From NCBI RefSeq assembly GCF_002803845.1, contig NZ_CP024985.1:8071501-8135500 (forward strand): a stretch of DNA of 64,000 bases, given 5' to 3'. The notes under the pieces are model-generated. The model was not told the origin of the DNA. It made no database searches and was given only the letters and a program-made list of their open reading frames with translations. This DNA comes from Streptomyces lavendulae subsp. lavendulae (GTDB taxonomy: Bacteria > Actinomycetota > Actinomycetes > Streptomycetales > Streptomycetaceae). Shown piece by piece: positions 50,209 to 58,754 of this stretch (the first letter of the stretch is position 1; each line of letters begins with the position of its first letter). Position numbers and translations under genes: made by a program.

Positions 50209-50798
50209 ACGACGGACCGCTGCTCCACCCGACGGAGGCGGACCGGATCCGGGAGGGGATCGCCGCAGCCGTACTCGGCGCCCCCGAAGGGCTGGCCGAC
50301 TCCCTCGAACACGACGCCCACGGGTACCTGCGCCTGCTGGACGCCTCGCGCGTCGGCGCCGAGGAGGCGAGTCGGCTGCTGCGCCAGGCCGTTCAGGGCG
50401 CCAGGGCCGCCGGTCACAGCTGGGACACGGTGGGCCGCGTCCTGGGGGTGAGCCGCCAGGCCGCCCAGCAACGCTTCGCGGGCAAGGCCGGGGGAGGGGA
50501 TTCGCCGGCGCCGCCCAGCGGGGGATCGGACGCCCCCGAGCGCCGCACGCTCGGCGGGCTGACCGCGTTCGACGAGATGGCGGCCCTGGAGGAGGCCGGA
50601 CGTGACGGTTGGCACGTGGTGGGTTACGGCCCCTTCTTCCATGAGGTGGAGGCCTCCGACCACCCCTGGGAGCACTGCCGGGTCGCCCTGCCGTCCGCCG
50701 CGCGGCACCGGCGGATGGAATCCGAAGGATGGATTCCGGTCGGTGCGGGATGGTTCCCGTGGCGGTACTACAAGCGACCCCTCAACCCGGACGCCTGA
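50205..50798 (+). CDS. Helix-turn-helix protein with a C-terminal conserved domain
   Basis: 197 residues. An N-terminal helical region is followed by a clear HTH, AGHSWDTVGRVLGVSRQAAQ (about 69-88). After a Pro/Ser linker the C-terminal half has FDEMAALEEAGRDGWHVVGY and GWFPWRYYKRPLNPDA. This pair of parts is seen in Streptomyces hypothetical regulators. With two dyads just upstream of the small coupled ORF, autoregulation is likely. The C-terminal domain may sense something or bind another protein; unknown. Confidence 0.75.
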   Translation: MNDGPLLHPTEADRIREGIAAAVLGAPEGLADSLEHDAHGYLRLLDASRVGAEEASRLLRQAVQGARAAGHSWDTVGRVLGVSRQAAQQRFAGKAGGGDSPAPPSGGSDAPERRTLGGLTAFDEMAALEEAGRDGWHVVGYGPFFHEVEASDHPWEHCRVALPSAARHRRMESEGWIPVGAGWFPWRYYKRPLNPDA

Positions 50799-50841
50799 GG
50801 TCGCGGCGGTACATGCGCACGCCGCGCACCCTTCACTTCAC

Positions 50842-50858
50842 CTATCGATATTCGATAG
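50842..50858. promoter_or_regulatory. Palindromic operator of the DUF2975-XRE pair
   Basis: Perfect dyad CTATCGA-TAT-TCGATAG 32 bases before the DUF2975 start. AT-rich for this genome, so it may overlap the promoter. The XRE protein encoded downstream is the likely binder. Confidence 0.65.
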
Positions 50859-50890
50859 ATTTCCATTGAGGGTCGATGGGAGGACAGGTC

Positions 50891-51376
50891 GTGGGGAAAC
50901 TGACAGTGGGTGCGCTGCGCGCCGTGCTCGTGGTGGTGCTCGCAGGCACCGTGTTCGTACAGGCGTCGATGGTGTGGGCGTTGGCCACCGATCCCGAGGA
51001 CGGGTCGCTCCCGCTCACCCCGCTGCGCGTGATCACGATGCTGGGCATGGTGTCGGCCCAGGTCGTCATGGTCTGCGTATGGCGGCTGGTGACGATGGTG
51101 CGGCGCGGAACCGTCTTCTCCCACGCGGCCTTCCGGTACGTGGACGGAGTGATCGGCGCGATCGTGGCGGCCGCCCTGCTGTGGTTCGCGGTCACGATCG
51201 TCAATGCGCCGGGCCAGCGTGAGGACCCGGGCGTCACGGTCATCATGGGCGGGGTCGGCGTGGCCATCCTCGGCGTCGCGCTCATCGTGCTCGTGCTGCG
51301 GATGCTGCTCGCCCAGGCCGTCGCGCGCGATGTCGAAGCGGCGCGGATGCAGGCCGAGTTGGACGAGGTGATCTGA
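50891..51376 (+). CDS. DUF2975 membrane protein
   Basis: 161 residues, four hydrophobic segments: LRAVLVVVLAGTVFVQASMV, ITMLGMVSAQVVMVCVWRLV, VIGAIVAAALLWFAVTIVNA and VGVAILGVALIVLVLRMLLA. This is the DUF2975 family, nearly always next to a small XRE/Cro regulator. GTG 50891 with GGAGG eight bases upstream is preferred to ATG 50876, which has none. One-base overlap with the next gene (TGATG). Role unknown; possibly an immunity or stress pair. Confidence 0.82.
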   Translation: MGKLTVGALRAVLVVVLAGTVFVQASMVWALATDPEDGSLPLTPLRVITMLGMVSAQVVMVCVWRLVTMVRRGTVFSHAAFRYVDGVIGAIVAAALLWFAVTIVNAPGQREDPGVTVIMGGVGVAILGVALIVLVLRMLLAQAVARDVEAARMQAELDEVI

Positions 51377-51642
51377 TGCCGATCGCCGTCGACATCGACG
51401 TGATGCTGGCCAGGCGGAAGATGTCCGTGGGCGAGCTCGCGGACCGGGTGGGGATCACGCCCGCCAACCTGGCGGTACTCAAGAACGGCCGTGCCAAGGC
51501 GGTGCGCTTCGCGACGCTCGCCGCGCTCTGCGAGGTACTGGAGTGCCAGCCGGGCGACCTGCTGCGCTGGGAAGCCGGGGAAGCCGGGGAGGCCGGGGAA
51601 ACCGGGGAAGCCGGGGAGGCCGAGGGAGCCGGGGACGGATGA
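51376..51642 (+). CDS. Small XRE/Cro-type regulator (YozG-like)
   Basis: 88 residues. Helix-turn-helix at 15-40: SVGELADRVGITPANLAVLK, then FATLAALCEVLECQPGDLLR, the pattern of YozG-like regulators. The last 20 codons are a run of Gly-Glu-Ala (GEAGEAGETGEAGEAEG) made by nine-base repeats, a tail likely to vary in length. Coupled to the DUF2975 gene; probably binds the dyad at 50842. Confidence 0.85.
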   Translation: MPIAVDIDVMLARRKMSVGELADRVGITPANLAVLKNGRAKAVRFATLAALCEVLECQPGDLLRWEAGEAGEAGETGEAGEAEGAGDG

Positions 51643-51714
51643 CGTGCCCCGGGGGGCGCCGACCGTCCTCCCGCCGGCCGCTCGGCGCCCGGCGGGGGAG
51701 GCCCGTGTGCTACC

Positions 51715-52115
51715 TGAACAGACGGGTCACCGGGGGCGGCCATGCGATGGGTGCCGCCATTGCGGCTCACCCAGTCGCGGACGAGGCCGACGGCGTTGGC
51801 GCACTGCCGGCTGTCGTCGTACTCGCGCACTCCGGTGAAGGCCGCGTAGCCCGCGGTGATGCCGTCCACACGCCCGTCGCCCAGTAGTTTGTCGACGTAC
51901 CACGGGTCGTTGTACGTCGTGGTCCAAGACGGCGCGGCCGCGAGTCGTCCGGCGTCACGGTCCCCGGCGCCCTTCTTCGGTTCGGCGCACGTGTAGGGCG
52001 CTGATCGGCTGCTGCCGCCGGGCTCACACCGAGTGCGGTGGTGCCGATGACCGCGCAGAGGGTCGCGACCAGTGCCCGTAACGTCCGTTGGCCTGCACCA
52101 CGCCTGAGGTCAGTG
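51715..52115 (-). pseudogene. Secreted protein gene with frameshifts
   Basis: One frame encodes a signal peptide (TLRALVATLCAVIGTTALGV, SPAAAADQ). Protein-like sequence then moves to another frame (WYVDKLLGDGRVDGITAGYA, AFTGVREYDDSRQCANAVGL, VRDWVSRNGGTH). No single frame links them, and no proper stop ends the second part. No standard start codon with a ribosome site is visible before the signal peptide. Possibly a small secreted enzyme inhibitor or unknown; now inactive. Confidence 0.55.
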
Positions 52116-52129
52116 GTCAGAACGTACTC

Positions 52130-52569
52130 CTTGGAGTCGGCCTGCCGGAGCGGCAGTTGATCCCGCCGCCCCATGGCGACACCCGATACATGCATGATGA
52201 ATGAAGTTCGGCCGATGGCGCCCCCGGTGAGACGTCAACTTGGGCGGTGACTGATTCACCCTCAAGTGGGTCGAGCGCTTGCGGTTTGACGGAAGCTTTC
52301 GGTCGTGACGGCGCGGACGGGTGGGCGCCGGGAGGCGAGTGTGGTGGGGGCGGCGTGCCTGTGCCGTCAGGGATGACGGCGTGGCGGGAGTGGTCCCGGG
52401 GCGGGTCCCGCAAACCCGCCGCGCGGGATTGGCCGAGCCCCTCCATTCGTCACTTTACGTGTTCGGCCGCATGGGATGCCCTTACGGAGTGTCCGCTCCG
52501 CCACGGCACGCGCGCAGTCGCGGCCGATCGGCGGTGCGTTCCGGCAGCGTCGACTCGAAGGGAACAACC
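52130..52569. other. Intergenic region before the DUF11 gene
   Basis: No supported gene. It must hold the promoter of the DUF11 gene; a clear -35/-10 pair was not found. The GAAGGGA ribosome site lies at the very end. Confidence 0.4.
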
Positions 52570-53967
52570 ATGACCACACCTCCCGCTCCGCTCCGGGTTG
52601 CCCTGGCCAACGGCAGCTTCGAACAGCCCGTCGTGGCCAATGTGGAGATCCTGCCCGACGCCTCGCAGACGCAGGCGTCCAAGCGGGTCCCGGGCTGGCT
52701 CACCACCGCCTCCGATCACAGGATCGAGCTGTGGCACTCGGGGTTCCAGGGCGTTCCGGCGGCGGACGGCACCCAGTTCGCCGAGCTCAACGCGAACGAG
52801 GTCTCCACGCTCTACCAGGACCTGCCGACGACCCCCGGCAGCAAGCTGTACTGGCGGCTGTACCACCGCGGGCGCCAGGGGGACGACACGATGGCGCTGG
52901 ACATCGGCGCACCCAGCGCCCCCGTGGAGCAGCGGCGCTTCACCGACGGCAACACCGCCTGGGGTTACTACACCGGCACCTACACCGTCCCGGCGGGCCA
53001 GACGCTGACGCGCTTCGCGTTCCGTTCCATCTCCGCCGCAGGCGGGAACCGCAGCGTCGGCAACTTCCTGGACGGCATCTTCTTCGGTACCGCCCCGTAC
53101 GTGGTGCTCGACAAGACCGCCGCCCCCACAGGGCCGCTGGAGGTGGGCGACGTCATCACCTACCGCATCGCCGTGAGGAACGAGGGCGGCGGCGCGGCGG
53201 AGAACCTCGCCCTGACCGATGTCATTCCGCAGGGAACGACCTATCTGCCCGGTTCCCTGAGGATCATCGACGGCCCCAACGCCGGGGTGAAGAGCGACGC
53301 TCCGGGCGATGACCAGGCGCACTACGACAGCGGGGCGGACAAGGTCGTCTTCCGCCTCGGCAACGGCGCCGGCGCCGTGGACGGGGGCAGCCTGCCCAGC
53401 ACCGAGACGCTGCCGGCGGGGACCACGGTCGAGTACCGGGTCACCGTCGACCGCGCAGCCGGCGGCGGGCAGATCAGCAACACCGCGAGCGCCGCGTACG
53501 AGAACCGGCTCGGAGACAAGCCGGAACCCCTGACATCCACTTCGAACGAGCAGGTCACGCAGGTCAAGCCGGCTGCCGATCTGAGCGTGACGAAGGCGGC
53601 CGACGCGACGACCGTCACCGTCGGCCAGACGGTGACCTACCGCCTCACCGTCCGCAATGCCGGTCCGAACGACGCCACCGGCGTCACCGTCACCGATCAG
53701 CTCCCCGACGGCCTCGCCTTCCTGTCCGCCGACGGCCCCGGAAGCTACGACCCGGCCACCGGACTGTGGAGGGTGGGAGGCCTGGCGGAGGGTGCCGGTG
53801 CCACCCTCGTGCTGCGGGCCAAGGCCACTGCGGCAGGCCTGATCGGCAACACCGCCACGGTCACCGCCAACGAGAAGGACCCCGACACCACCGACAACAC
53901 CGACAGCGTCAGCGTCTGCGTCGAACCGGCCCCCTCCTGCTGCGACCCCTGCGCCGGCCGGAACTAG
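52570..53967 (+). CDS. DUF11-repeat protein with Cys-rich tail
   Basis: 465 residues. An N-terminal beta-sandwich (LANGSFEQPVVANVEILPDA; WLTTASDHRIELWHSGFQG) resembles a lectin/CBM-like module. Two DUF11 domains follow: LDKTAAPTGPLEVGDVITYR and LSVTKAADATTVTVGQTVTY each begin one. It ends SCCDPCAGRN. There is no signal peptide in the chosen frame, although DUF11 proteins usually work at the cell surface; export by another route or a missed start is possible. GAAGGGA precedes the ATG. The stop shares CTAG with the converging hydrolase gene. Confidence 0.82.
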   Translation: MTTPPAPLRVALANGSFEQPVVANVEILPDASQTQASKRVPGWLTTASDHRIELWHSGFQGVPAADGTQFAELNANEVSTLYQDLPTTPGSKLYWRLYHRGRQGDDTMALDIGAPSAPVEQRRFTDGNTAWGYYTGTYTVPAGQTLTRFAFRSISAAGGNRSVGNFLDGIFFGTAPYVVLDKTAAPTGPLEVGDVITYRIAVRNEGGGAAENLALTDVIPQGTTYLPGSLRIIDGPNAGVKSDAPGDDQAHYDSGADKVVFRLGNGAGAVDGGSLPSTETLPAGTTVEYRVTVDRAAGGGQISNTASAAYENRLGDKPEPLTSTSNEQVTQVKPAADLSVTKAADATTVTVGQTVTYRLTVRNAGPNDATGVTVTDQLPDGLAFLSADGPGSYDPATGLWRVGGLAEGAGATLVLRAKATAAGLIGNTATVTANEKDPDTTDNTDSVSVCVEPAPSCCDPCAGRN

Positions 53968-54803
53968 CCTTCCTTGGCCACGCCCGCCCCCGTCAGGAAG
54001 TCCAGGAGGAGAGCGGTGACTTCCTCGGGGCGCTCCAGGGAGGGGAGGTGGCCGGCCCAGTCGAGGTCCAGGTGGCGCGCGTTCGGGAGGAGGTCGGCCA
54101 GGGCCACGGCGATCTCGCGGTAGTCGGCGAAGTCATGGGCTCCGGTGATGGCGAGGGCGGGGGCCGCGATCCCGGAGAGGTCGAACGTGGGGGCCGTCGG
54201 CGGGATTTGCTCCGCCGCCTCCGCCTCGTTCGCCGCCGGCACGGACGGCTCGGCGGTCTCGGCGGCGGCTTCGGCGGCCAGCTGGATCCGGAAGGCGTGC
54301 CGCTGCATGTCGGCGACCGCCGCGCGGGTCCCGGGGGTGGCGTCCGGGCCGAGCCAGGTCTCGACGTTCAGGGCCACCGCGCCCTCAAGGTCGTCCGCCT
54401 CCAGCAGGGCGTCCTCCCGGGCGCCCCAGGCGCGGAGTTCCGCACTCGGCGCGCGGCCGGGCAGGCCGGAGGCGAGCAGGGCCAGGGCGGTGACCCGCTC
54501 CGGGTGGCGCGCGGCGGCGGCCAGGGCCAGCTTGCCCCCGTACGAAGCGCCGACCAGGGCGGCCCGCTCGATGCCGAGCGAGTCCAGCAGCTCCCACACG
54601 TCCGCGACGGGGTCGTAGTCGCCCGTCTTGGCGGGGGTCTCGCCGAAACCGCGCAGGTCGGCGCGGACCACCCGGTATCCGGCGGCCTGCAGGGCCTCCC
54701 ACTGCGGATCCCACATGCGGCGGTCGCAGACGCCGGAGTGGAGGAGGACGAGAGCAGGGCCGGAACCGGCCGCGTCATGAGAAAGGGTCACGCCGCCGAT
54801 CAT
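53964..54803 (-). CDS. Alpha/beta hydrolase
   Basis: 279 residues. LVLLHSGVCDRRMWDPQWEA is the oxyanion region, LVGASYGGKLALAAAARHPE the nucleophile elbow (Ser in GASYG), and DLDWAGHLPSLERPEE holds the catalytic His. The cap has an Ala/Glu-rich loop of variable kind. It hydrolyses an ester, lactone or similar; substrate unknown. ATG 54803 matches the family start; ATG 54827 would add eight residues. Its TAG stop overlaps the stop of the converging DUF11 gene. Confidence 0.87.
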   Translation of the reverse strand: MIGGVTLSHDAAGSGPALVLLHSGVCDRRMWDPQWEALQAAGYRVVRADLRGFGETPAKTGDYDPVADVWELLDSLGIERAALVGASYGGKLALAAAARHPERVTALALLASGLPGRAPSAELRAWGAREDALLEADDLEGAVALNVETWLGPDATPGTRAAVADMQRHAFRIQLAAEAAAETAEPSVPAANEAEAAEQIPPTAPTFDLSGIAAPALAITGAHDFADYREIAVALADLLPNARHLDLDWAGHLPSLERPEEVTALLLDFLTGAGVAKEG

Positions 54804-54873
54804 GTCCGGCCGGAGACCTTCCATCAAATGGGTATTCGATCACATGGGCATTCGATGCGCCTCGGCCCGTCTT

Positions 54874-56268
54874 TCAGGCCCGGCCGAGCAGGCCCGCCCC
54901 GGCGGCGCCGTCCGTCCGGGCGGAGAAGAACGCGCGGAACGCGGCGACGAACTCCGCCTCCTCGACCCGGCCGTCCCCGTCCGCGTCCATCTCCCGGAAC
55001 CCGTCGTTGAGTTCGGCCGGGTGCACCCGAGGCCCCCCGAACAAGACCCGGTACTCGTCCGCCCCCAGGCAGCCGCTGCCGTCGGTGTCGGCGGCCCGGA
55101 ACAGCGCCCGGAGCGCCGGTACGAGGCCGTTCTCCAGGTACGCCGGGTCACGGTCCACCCCGGCCAGCATCGCGGACACGAACTCGCGGCAGTCCACGCC
55201 TCCGTCGCCGTCGGCATCGGCCGCCTGCCGGAGCTGGCGCCACCAGCCCTCGAACGCGGCGTAGACCTCGTCCTCCCGTTCGGCGGGCAGTTCGAGCCGC
55301 CAGCACACGGTGTGCACCATGGCCTGGAGGTCGGCGGAGTCGACCCTGCCGTTGCCGGTCTGGTCCAGGACCTGGCGGAAGAACGCCTCCAGCCTTGCCG
55401 GACGGGAGTCGCCGCCGCTCCGCGTCCTCGGCACCACCACCCTTGCGGGCGCCGCCGCGCCGCTCACGGACCGGCGGCGGTAGCGCACCCGGTCGGGCGC
55501 CAGGGCCATGGCGTGGCGCAGCCCGTGGTGCAGCGTCCACGACAGCGCGGCGCCCCCGGCCCCGCGCGAGGTCCCGAACCTCTCGTGCCAGGCCGCCGGC
55601 AGGTCGGCGACCGTGAGGGCGGCCAGTGCGCGGGAGATCACCACCCGCAGCAGCGGCCACGCGGGTGCCAGCCGCCCCAGCCGGCGCGGGGCGGGGGCCT
55701 GGCGGAGCATCCCGTACAGCATGTCGCGGACCTCCGGACCGTACTCCAGTACCTCCCGGACGGTCCGCTCCACATACGCCGGAACATCGCCGGCGCTCGC
55801 CGGGAACACCTCGGCCGGGATCCCGAGGGCGGCGCAGACGTCCAGGAACTCCGCGTACAGCAGGTCGAGTTCGGCGGCCGACAGGGGATCGCCGGACAGT
55901 TCGCGCATGGCGGTCATGGACTCGTACAGCGTCACCATCACCCAGCCGCGGACCGCGGGATCCTCGGCGCTGTACTCCCGTCCGGCCGCGTCGGTCCCGT
56001 GGATGCGCCGGTGCGTGCGCTGGAGGCGGGCCACTTCCAGGCGCCGTTCCTCGGGCCCGGCGAAGAACAGCCGGCTGCCGCTCTCCATGGTGTGCCCGAT
56101 CCGCCGCCAGGGGTGGGCGCGGTAGGTGGAGTACCGGTCCATGCCCGCGGCGACGACGGGATGGGCGATCTGCAGCACGAGCAACCGCCATGCCACGAGT
56201 CCGATGCGCCGCTCGCCGAGGGTGCGCCGCAGCAGGGTCTCGACAGCGGGTAAGGCCACAGAGGTCAC
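54874..56268 (-). CDS. DUF2236/MpaB-type oxygenase fused to four EF-hands
   Basis: 464 residues. The first ~275 are the heme-dependent oxygenase-like DUF2236 fold (rubber oxygenase/MpaB): LVLQIAHPVVAAGMDRYSTY and WVMVTLYESMTAMRELSGD. The rest holds four EF-hand loops: DQTGNGRVDSAD, DADGDGGVDCRE, DTDGSGCLGADE and DADGDGRVEEAE, all with good Ca ligands. Calcium control of a DUF2236 enzyme would be unusual. GTG 56268 has AAGGA seven bases upstream. It is divergent from the SDR gene at 56536. Confidence 0.85.
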   Translation of the reverse strand: MTSVALPAVETLLRRTLGERRIGLVAWRLLVLQIAHPVVAAGMDRYSTYRAHPWRRIGHTMESGSRLFFAGPEERRLEVARLQRTHRRIHGTDAAGREYSAEDPAVRGWVMVTLYESMTAMRELSGDPLSAAELDLLYAEFLDVCAALGIPAEVFPASAGDVPAYVERTVREVLEYGPEVRDMLYGMLRQAPAPRRLGRLAPAWPLLRVVISRALAALTVADLPAAWHERFGTSRGAGGAALSWTLHHGLRHAMALAPDRVRYRRRSVSGAAAPARVVVPRTRSGGDSRPARLEAFFRQVLDQTGNGRVDSADLQAMVHTVCWRLELPAEREDEVYAAFEGWWRQLRQAADADGDGGVDCREFVSAMLAGVDRDPAYLENGLVPALRALFRAADTDGSGCLGADEYRVLFGGPRVHPAELNDGFREMDADGDGRVEEAEFVAAFRAFFSARTDGAAGAGLLGRA

Positions 56269-56535
56269 AGGAGTTTCCTTCTCTCGTAGGGGCACCAACA
56301 CCCGTACAACGCCCGTGACCCCTTCCCGGCCCAGCCGGGCCCTGGTCTCCACCCTGACGTGCGTCTTCCCGAACGCCCGCCCGCCCCGCGAGGCGGTCTG
56401 TCGGTGGGATGTCGGCCGTCCGGCGGGAGCGTCGGTGATCGATGGGCCAGGTGTCGGTGGCCGCCGCAACCATGGGGACCGAGTTGCCCGCCCCCAGCGG
56501 CAGCCGCCTTAACCAGCAGGGGAGCCACCGTCGCC

Positions 56536-57507
56536 ATGTCGTCCGCATCCTTCACCCCGCCCTGGAACGTCCGACGGCTGCCGCGTGCCGACGGCAGCGT
56601 CTTCCTCGTCACCGGCGGCAACGCCGGCATCGGGTACTTCGTCGCGGAGCAGTTGTCGGCAACCGGTGCGACCGTCGTGCTCGGCAGCCGGGAGCCGGCG
56701 AAGGCCGACGTCGCCATGGCGTCGATACGCGCACGTGTCGCCGGTGCGCGGGTGCGGGCCGTCCGGCTGGACCTCGCCGACCTGTCCTCGCTGCGACCGG
56801 TGGTGGAGTCCCTGGGGGTGGATCGCCTCGACGCGGTGGTCCACAACGCCGGCGTTGCGCTGGACGACCCGCCGCGCCGGGAGACGGGGGACGGTCACGA
56901 GCTCATGTTCGGTACGAACCACCTCGGGCACTTCGCGTTGACGGCGCGGCTCATGCCGCTGCTCTCGGCCGCCCCTGCGGCACGCGTCGTGACCGTGGGC
57001 AGCTTCGCGGCGAAGTCGGAGCGGCTCGACCTGGACGACCTGCAGTCCGGGAACGACTACCGGCCCAAGCGCTCCTACGGACGGTCCAAGCTGGCGCAGA
57101 TGTACTTCGGTTTCGAGCTCGACCGCCGTCTGCGCGCCGTCGGCTCCAGGGTGGCGAGCGTCGTGGTCCATCCCGGCGGCGCGCTGGACTCCCTCACCCC
57201 GTCACGGCCGCCGATCCAGGTGAGGACCGCCGGCGCACGGCTGAGCGCCGCACCCGCGGCCCTCCTCGTCCAGGGCAAGCACGCCGGCGCGTGGCCCGCG
57301 GTCCGGGCCGTGCTCGACCCGGCCGTGGACGGAGGTCAGCTGTGGGGTCCGCGCGTCTTCGGCCTGCGGGGCGAACCCCGACGGGAACGGGTGTGGAACC
57401 ACCTCGCCGACGTCTCCGTCGCGGCGCGGTTGTGGGACACGAGCCGTGACCTGACGGGCGTCGACCCCGGTGACCTCCCAGGGCCCTCCGAGGGACATAT
57501 GCCATGA
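56536..57507 (+). CDS. Short-chain dehydrogenase (retinol-dehydrogenase-like)
   Basis: 323 residues: VFLVTGGNAGIGYFVAEQLS, HNAGVALDD, FGTNHLGHFALTARLMPLLS and the catalytic YGRSK. The N terminus has an extra 20 residues. It belongs to the same group as the SDR pseudogene at 349 (both have the NHLG motif). Its stop overlaps an ATG (ATGA) just ahead of the caspase-like gene, but that gene has its own likely promoter and start. Substrate unknown. Confidence 0.85.
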   Translation: MSSASFTPPWNVRRLPRADGSVFLVTGGNAGIGYFVAEQLSATGATVVLGSREPAKADVAMASIRARVAGARVRAVRLDLADLSSLRPVVESLGVDRLDAVVHNAGVALDDPPRRETGDGHELMFGTNHLGHFALTARLMPLLSAAPAARVVTVGSFAAKSERLDLDDLQSGNDYRPKRSYGRSKLAQMYFGFELDRRLRAVGSRVASVVVHPGGALDSLTPSRPPIQVRTAGARLSAAPAALLVQGKHAGAWPAVRAVLDPAVDGGQLWGPRVFGLRGEPRRERVWNHLADVSVAARLWDTSRDLTGVDPGDLPGPSEGHMP

Positions 57508-57520
57508 ACATTTCTATAAT
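57492..57520 (+). promoter_or_regulatory. Likely promoter of the caspase-like gene
   Basis: GGGACA, 17 bases, TATAAT: a consensus -10 at ideal distance from a partial -35, rare in this high-GC window. Start of transcription would be near 57527, downstream of the ATG at 57504 and upstream of the well-placed ATG at 57570. This supports independent expression of the three-gene unit and the shorter start. Confidence 0.6.
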
Positions 57521-57569
57521 AGGAGGAAAGCCTCGCGCTGGCCTGTCGATGCATCGCGCGGAGGGTCCC

Positions 57570-58754
57570 ATGGCCGGTTTCACGGTGCACCTCGACGAGA
57601 ACGCGGGGCCCGCGTCCACCCACGCGCTCGTCATCGGGGTAGGGGCGTACACGCACCTTCAGGGCGGGGCCTCGCCGACGGCCCATCCGGGCGCCGTGGG
57701 AATGCGGCAGTTGACCTCACCGCCCCTTTCGGCGCGCCGGTTCGCCACCTGGATGATCGACAAGTACCACGACGCGGGCAGACCGCTCGGCAGCCTGGCG
57801 CTCCTGCTCGGCGAGGAGGTGCCCGGTCCCTTCGTCCATCCGCGGACGGGTGCGGAGCACGCCGTCGCAGCCGCGACCATCGACAACATCGTGGCCGCCG
57901 TCCTGGAGTGGAAGGACCGGGGCGACCACGACCAGGCCCGGCTGGTCTTCTACTTCTGCGGCCACGGCGTCTCGCTGGGGTTCGACACCTCCCTCCTGGC
58001 CTCGGACATGTTCGCCGACCTCAACAGCCCGATGAACGGCGCCCTGCACTTCGAAGGACTCAAGAGGGGGCTCAACAGCTGCCGGGCCGGCCAGCAGGTC
58101 TTCTTCGTCGACGCCTGCCGGGCCGGTTCCGACGCACTGGGCAGGACCGTCGGCGGAGCCTCGCTCGGACGGGTCCCGGTCGACGGCAACGAGATGTTCC
58201 GCCCCGAAGGGTTCGTGCCGCGCGAGCACGCCGTCCTCTACGCGACCCTGCACGGCGAGGAGACCTTCGGGCGGGCCGGCGAGGCCAGCCTGTTCACCTC
58301 CGCGCTGCTGCAGAGCGTGGACGGCGCCGCGAGCGAGAACACCGAAGGCCACGTGTGGCGGGTGACCACGGGCACCCTGACGCACGCGATCGGCCACTTC
58401 ATGAAGGAGCCCGCCTTCGCCGGAACCCTCACCAACGCGGCCGTACCCGTCAACTCCGAGTCGTTCGACTTCGTCTTCCACGAACTGCCCGGCGACCCGA
58501 TCGTCCCGGTGTACATCGGCTGCCTCCCGCAGACGGACAACGCGCTCGCCGAGTTCGTCTGCAGGCACCCCGGGCAGGACGACCGGCGCCGCCCGCCCCC
58601 GGCGGCCGGGGACGAACCCGACCTCACCGAGTGGTCCCTGTTCCTGCCGTTCGGGCAGTACGAGGTCGAGGCCGTCCTCGGTCCCGGGGACGTGCGCAGG
58701 GACGGACTCGACGCCCGCCCGCCCCTGTTCCACCTCCGATTGGCCCGGCCGTGA
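57570..58754 (+). CDS. Caspase-like (C14) protease
   Basis: About 394 residues. THALVIGVGAYTHLQGG opens the caspase-haemoglobinase fold; H132 in FYFCGHGVSLGFD and C183 in FFVDACRAGSD are the catalytic dyad. The last ~120 residues form a separate beta-rich part (EWSLFLPFGQYEVEAVLGPG). It should cut a protein at a specific site when activated. GGAGGG is five bases before ATG 57570; ATG 57504 overlaps the SDR stop and lies upstream of the probable transcription start. GTGA overlap with the next gene indicates a single system. Confidence 0.85.
   Translation: MAGFTVHLDENAGPASTHALVIGVGAYTHLQGGASPTAHPGAVGMRQLTSPPLSARRFATWMIDKYHDAGRPLGSLALLLGEEVPGPFVHPRTGAEHAVAAATIDNIVAAVLEWKDRGDHDQARLVFYFCGHGVSLGFDTSLLASDMFADLNSPMNGALHFEGLKRGLNSCRAGQQVFFVDACRAGSDALGRTVGGASLGRVPVDGNEMFRPEGFVPREHAVLYATLHGEETFGRAGEASLFTSALLQSVDGAASENTEGHVWRVTTGTLTHAIGHFMKEPAFAGTLTNAAVPVNSESFDFVFHELPGDPIVPVYIGCLPQTDNALAEFVCRHPGQDDRRRPPPAAGDEPDLTEWSLFLPFGQYEVEAVLGPGDVRRDGLDARPPLFHLRLARP

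Noticed and set aside
51570..51640. Nine-base repeats as an independent element
   Set aside because: They only encode the Gly-Glu-Ala tail of the XRE regulator.
57504..57569. Earlier ATG as start of the caspase-like gene (ATGA overlap with SDR)
   Set aside because: The likely -10 box lies downstream of it and the ATG at 57570 has a strong ribosome site; not fully excluded.
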